This document shows positions 15,266-15,871 of a DNA stretch of 15,871 nucleotides, piece by piece. The position numbers and the translations under genes were made by a program. The DNA comes from an uncultured Collinsella sp. (lineage in GTDB: Bacteria; Actinomycetota; Coriobacteriia; Coriobacteriales; Coriobacteriaceae), in the NCBI GenBank assembly GCA_958427895.1, contig CAUADW010000035.1:1-15871 (forward strand). The letters are read 5' to 3'. The notes beneath the pieces were generated by a model, which ran no database searches, was not told the origin of the DNA, and was given only the letters and a program-made list of their open reading frames with translations. The first letter of the stretch is position 1. Every line of letters starts with the position of its first letter.

Positions 15266-15694
15266 TTGCATGAATTGGGAATCGTTTACCACATCATTCG
15301 CGATGTCGAGAACGTGGCGCGCGCCAATGGCGTGCGCCACGTTTCGAGCGTCACGCTGCTGCTGGGCGAGGTCTCGGGCGTCGTTCCCGATCTACTACTC
15401 GACGCTTGGCGCTGGGCGGCAGATAAAAAGCCTATCATAGAGGGCGCGGAGCTTATTGTGGAGCCCGTCGAGGCCGTGACGCATTGCAAGGTGTGCGGCC
15501 GCGACTACGCGACGGTCGAGCACGGCAAGACCTGTCCCCATTGCGGTAGCGGCGAGACATACCTGCTGCAGGGCCAAGAGGTCATGATCAAACAGATCGA
15601 GACCCCCGAAGAGGATCCGGCAGACGCTGCTCCTGACGGCCTCTCCGACGCCCCCGATGCCGTCGACGCCGCCAACCCACTCCACATCGCCTAG
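15266..15694 (+). CDS. hypA: HypA/HybF nickel metallochaperone
   Basis: HypA delivers nickel, with HypB, to maturing [NiFe]-hydrogenase and sometimes to urease, in the cytosol. The start must be TTG 15266, giving MHELGIVYHI: the N-terminal Met-His-Glu is the family's nickel site and is invariant. AAAGG lies 8 bases upstream. The zinc-binding pairs C74-x2-C77 and C90-x2-C93 (CKVC, CPHC) are intact, followed by QGQEVMIKQIE, the usual family end. The protein is 142 residues, about 25-30 longer than typical, because of an Asp/Ala/Pro-rich tail after residue 112 (EEDPADAAPDGLSDAPDAVD). No other hyp or hydrogenase gene is in the window. hypB or the target enzyme may lie further right or elsewhere. 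The transcript ends at the hairpin 15705-15777. Confidence 0.92.
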   Translation: MHELGIVYHIIRDVENVARANGVRHVSSVTLLLGEVSGVVPDLLLDAWRWAADKKPIIEGAELIVEPVEAVTHCKVCGRDYATVEHGKTCPHCGSGETYLLQGQEVMIKQIETPEEDPADAAPDGLSDAPDAVDAANPLHIA

Positions 15695-15704
15695 GATTCC
15701 CTAT

Positions 15705-15777
15705 AAGTTGCGGTGAAATAGTTCCTAAATCCAGCCTTCTGGCTCTTAAACAAGAACTATTCCACCGCAACTTTTTT
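15705..15777 (+). terminator. G2: AGTTGCGGTGAAATAG hairpin, terminator of hypA
   Basis: AAGTTGCGGTGAAATAGTTC (15705-15724) and GAACTATTCCACCGCAACTT (15754-15773) pair over 20 bp with one mismatch, and a T6 run follows. An inner AGCC-TTCT-GGCT hairpin lies in the loop. The arm sequence is shared with the terminator at 8537-8608. The last 94 bases (15778-15871) are A/T-rich; I see no gene or clear promoter there. Confidence 0.82.
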
Positions 15778-15871
15778 GAGTAGTTTCGTAGATCATAAGT
15801 CGCGCAAATAGTCAAGTTGTTAGCGTCGGATTATTTTAGCCAAATATAGTCGGCCGAGATTGACCAATCCC

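Noticed and set aside
15313..15343. Inverted repeat GTGGCGCGC / GCGTGCGCCAC inside hypA
   Set aside because: It falls within conserved coding sequence in a GC-rich gene and is probably chance from Ala/Arg/His codons.

Overview
The window looks like the chromosome of a gut-type strict anaerobe of the class Coriobacteriia, most likely Collinsella or a close relative. The grounds are the high GC content with G/C-ending codons, an actinobacterial-type HspR repressor, a DUF5692-type membrane protein, an aconitase-superfamily 'hydratase', a multi-cluster iron-sulfur flavoprotein, and many dispersed palindromic repeats. The genus is inferred from gene content and memory of such genomes, not from a search.

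Layout. (1) 1-344 is the 3' end of hspR, probably the last gene of a dnaK-grpE-dnaJ-hspR operon lying to the left, followed by a double-hairpin element and a strong terminator. (2) 775-3075 is an aconitase-family hydratase with a palindrome-rich leader, a 23-bp perfect hairpin and a terminator behind it. (3) 3245-5400 is a repeat-rich island. Two unrecognised membrane-anchored genes diverge from a shared control region. They are bracketed by four copies of a CCACCACAAAGG palindrome and five copies of a 55-bp palindrome spaced every 80-81 bp. (4) 5563-8190 is clpB, the disaggregase that commonly belongs to the HspR regulon. (5) 8323-8517 is a small proline-rich ORF, and 8635-10131 (minus) is an acidic single-pass membrane protein of unknown function. 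(6) 10368-15068 is a regulatory module: a TetR repressor followed by a DUF5692 membrane protein on the minus strand, divergent from a 925-residue Fe-S/FAD oxidoreductase. Two TTGAC-N5-GTCAA palindromes lie between the divergent genes. (7) 15266-15694 is hypA, with a TTG start, ending in a hairpin terminator that shares its arms with one at 8542-8608.

How the parts fit. HspR and ClpB are the protein-quality-control part. The TetR/DUF5692/flavoprotein module looks like one inducible redox unit: the repressor probably controls itself, the co-oriented membrane protein and the divergent oxidoreductase through the twin operators. HypA points to a nickel enzyme (hydrogenase or urease) elsewhere in the genome. 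The repeats form four or five separate families placed almost only between genes. Two families also serve as terminators. The most unusual structures are the periodic 55-bp palindromes, the duplicated two-hairpin element after hspR and after the flavoprotein gene, and the TetR twin-operator module.
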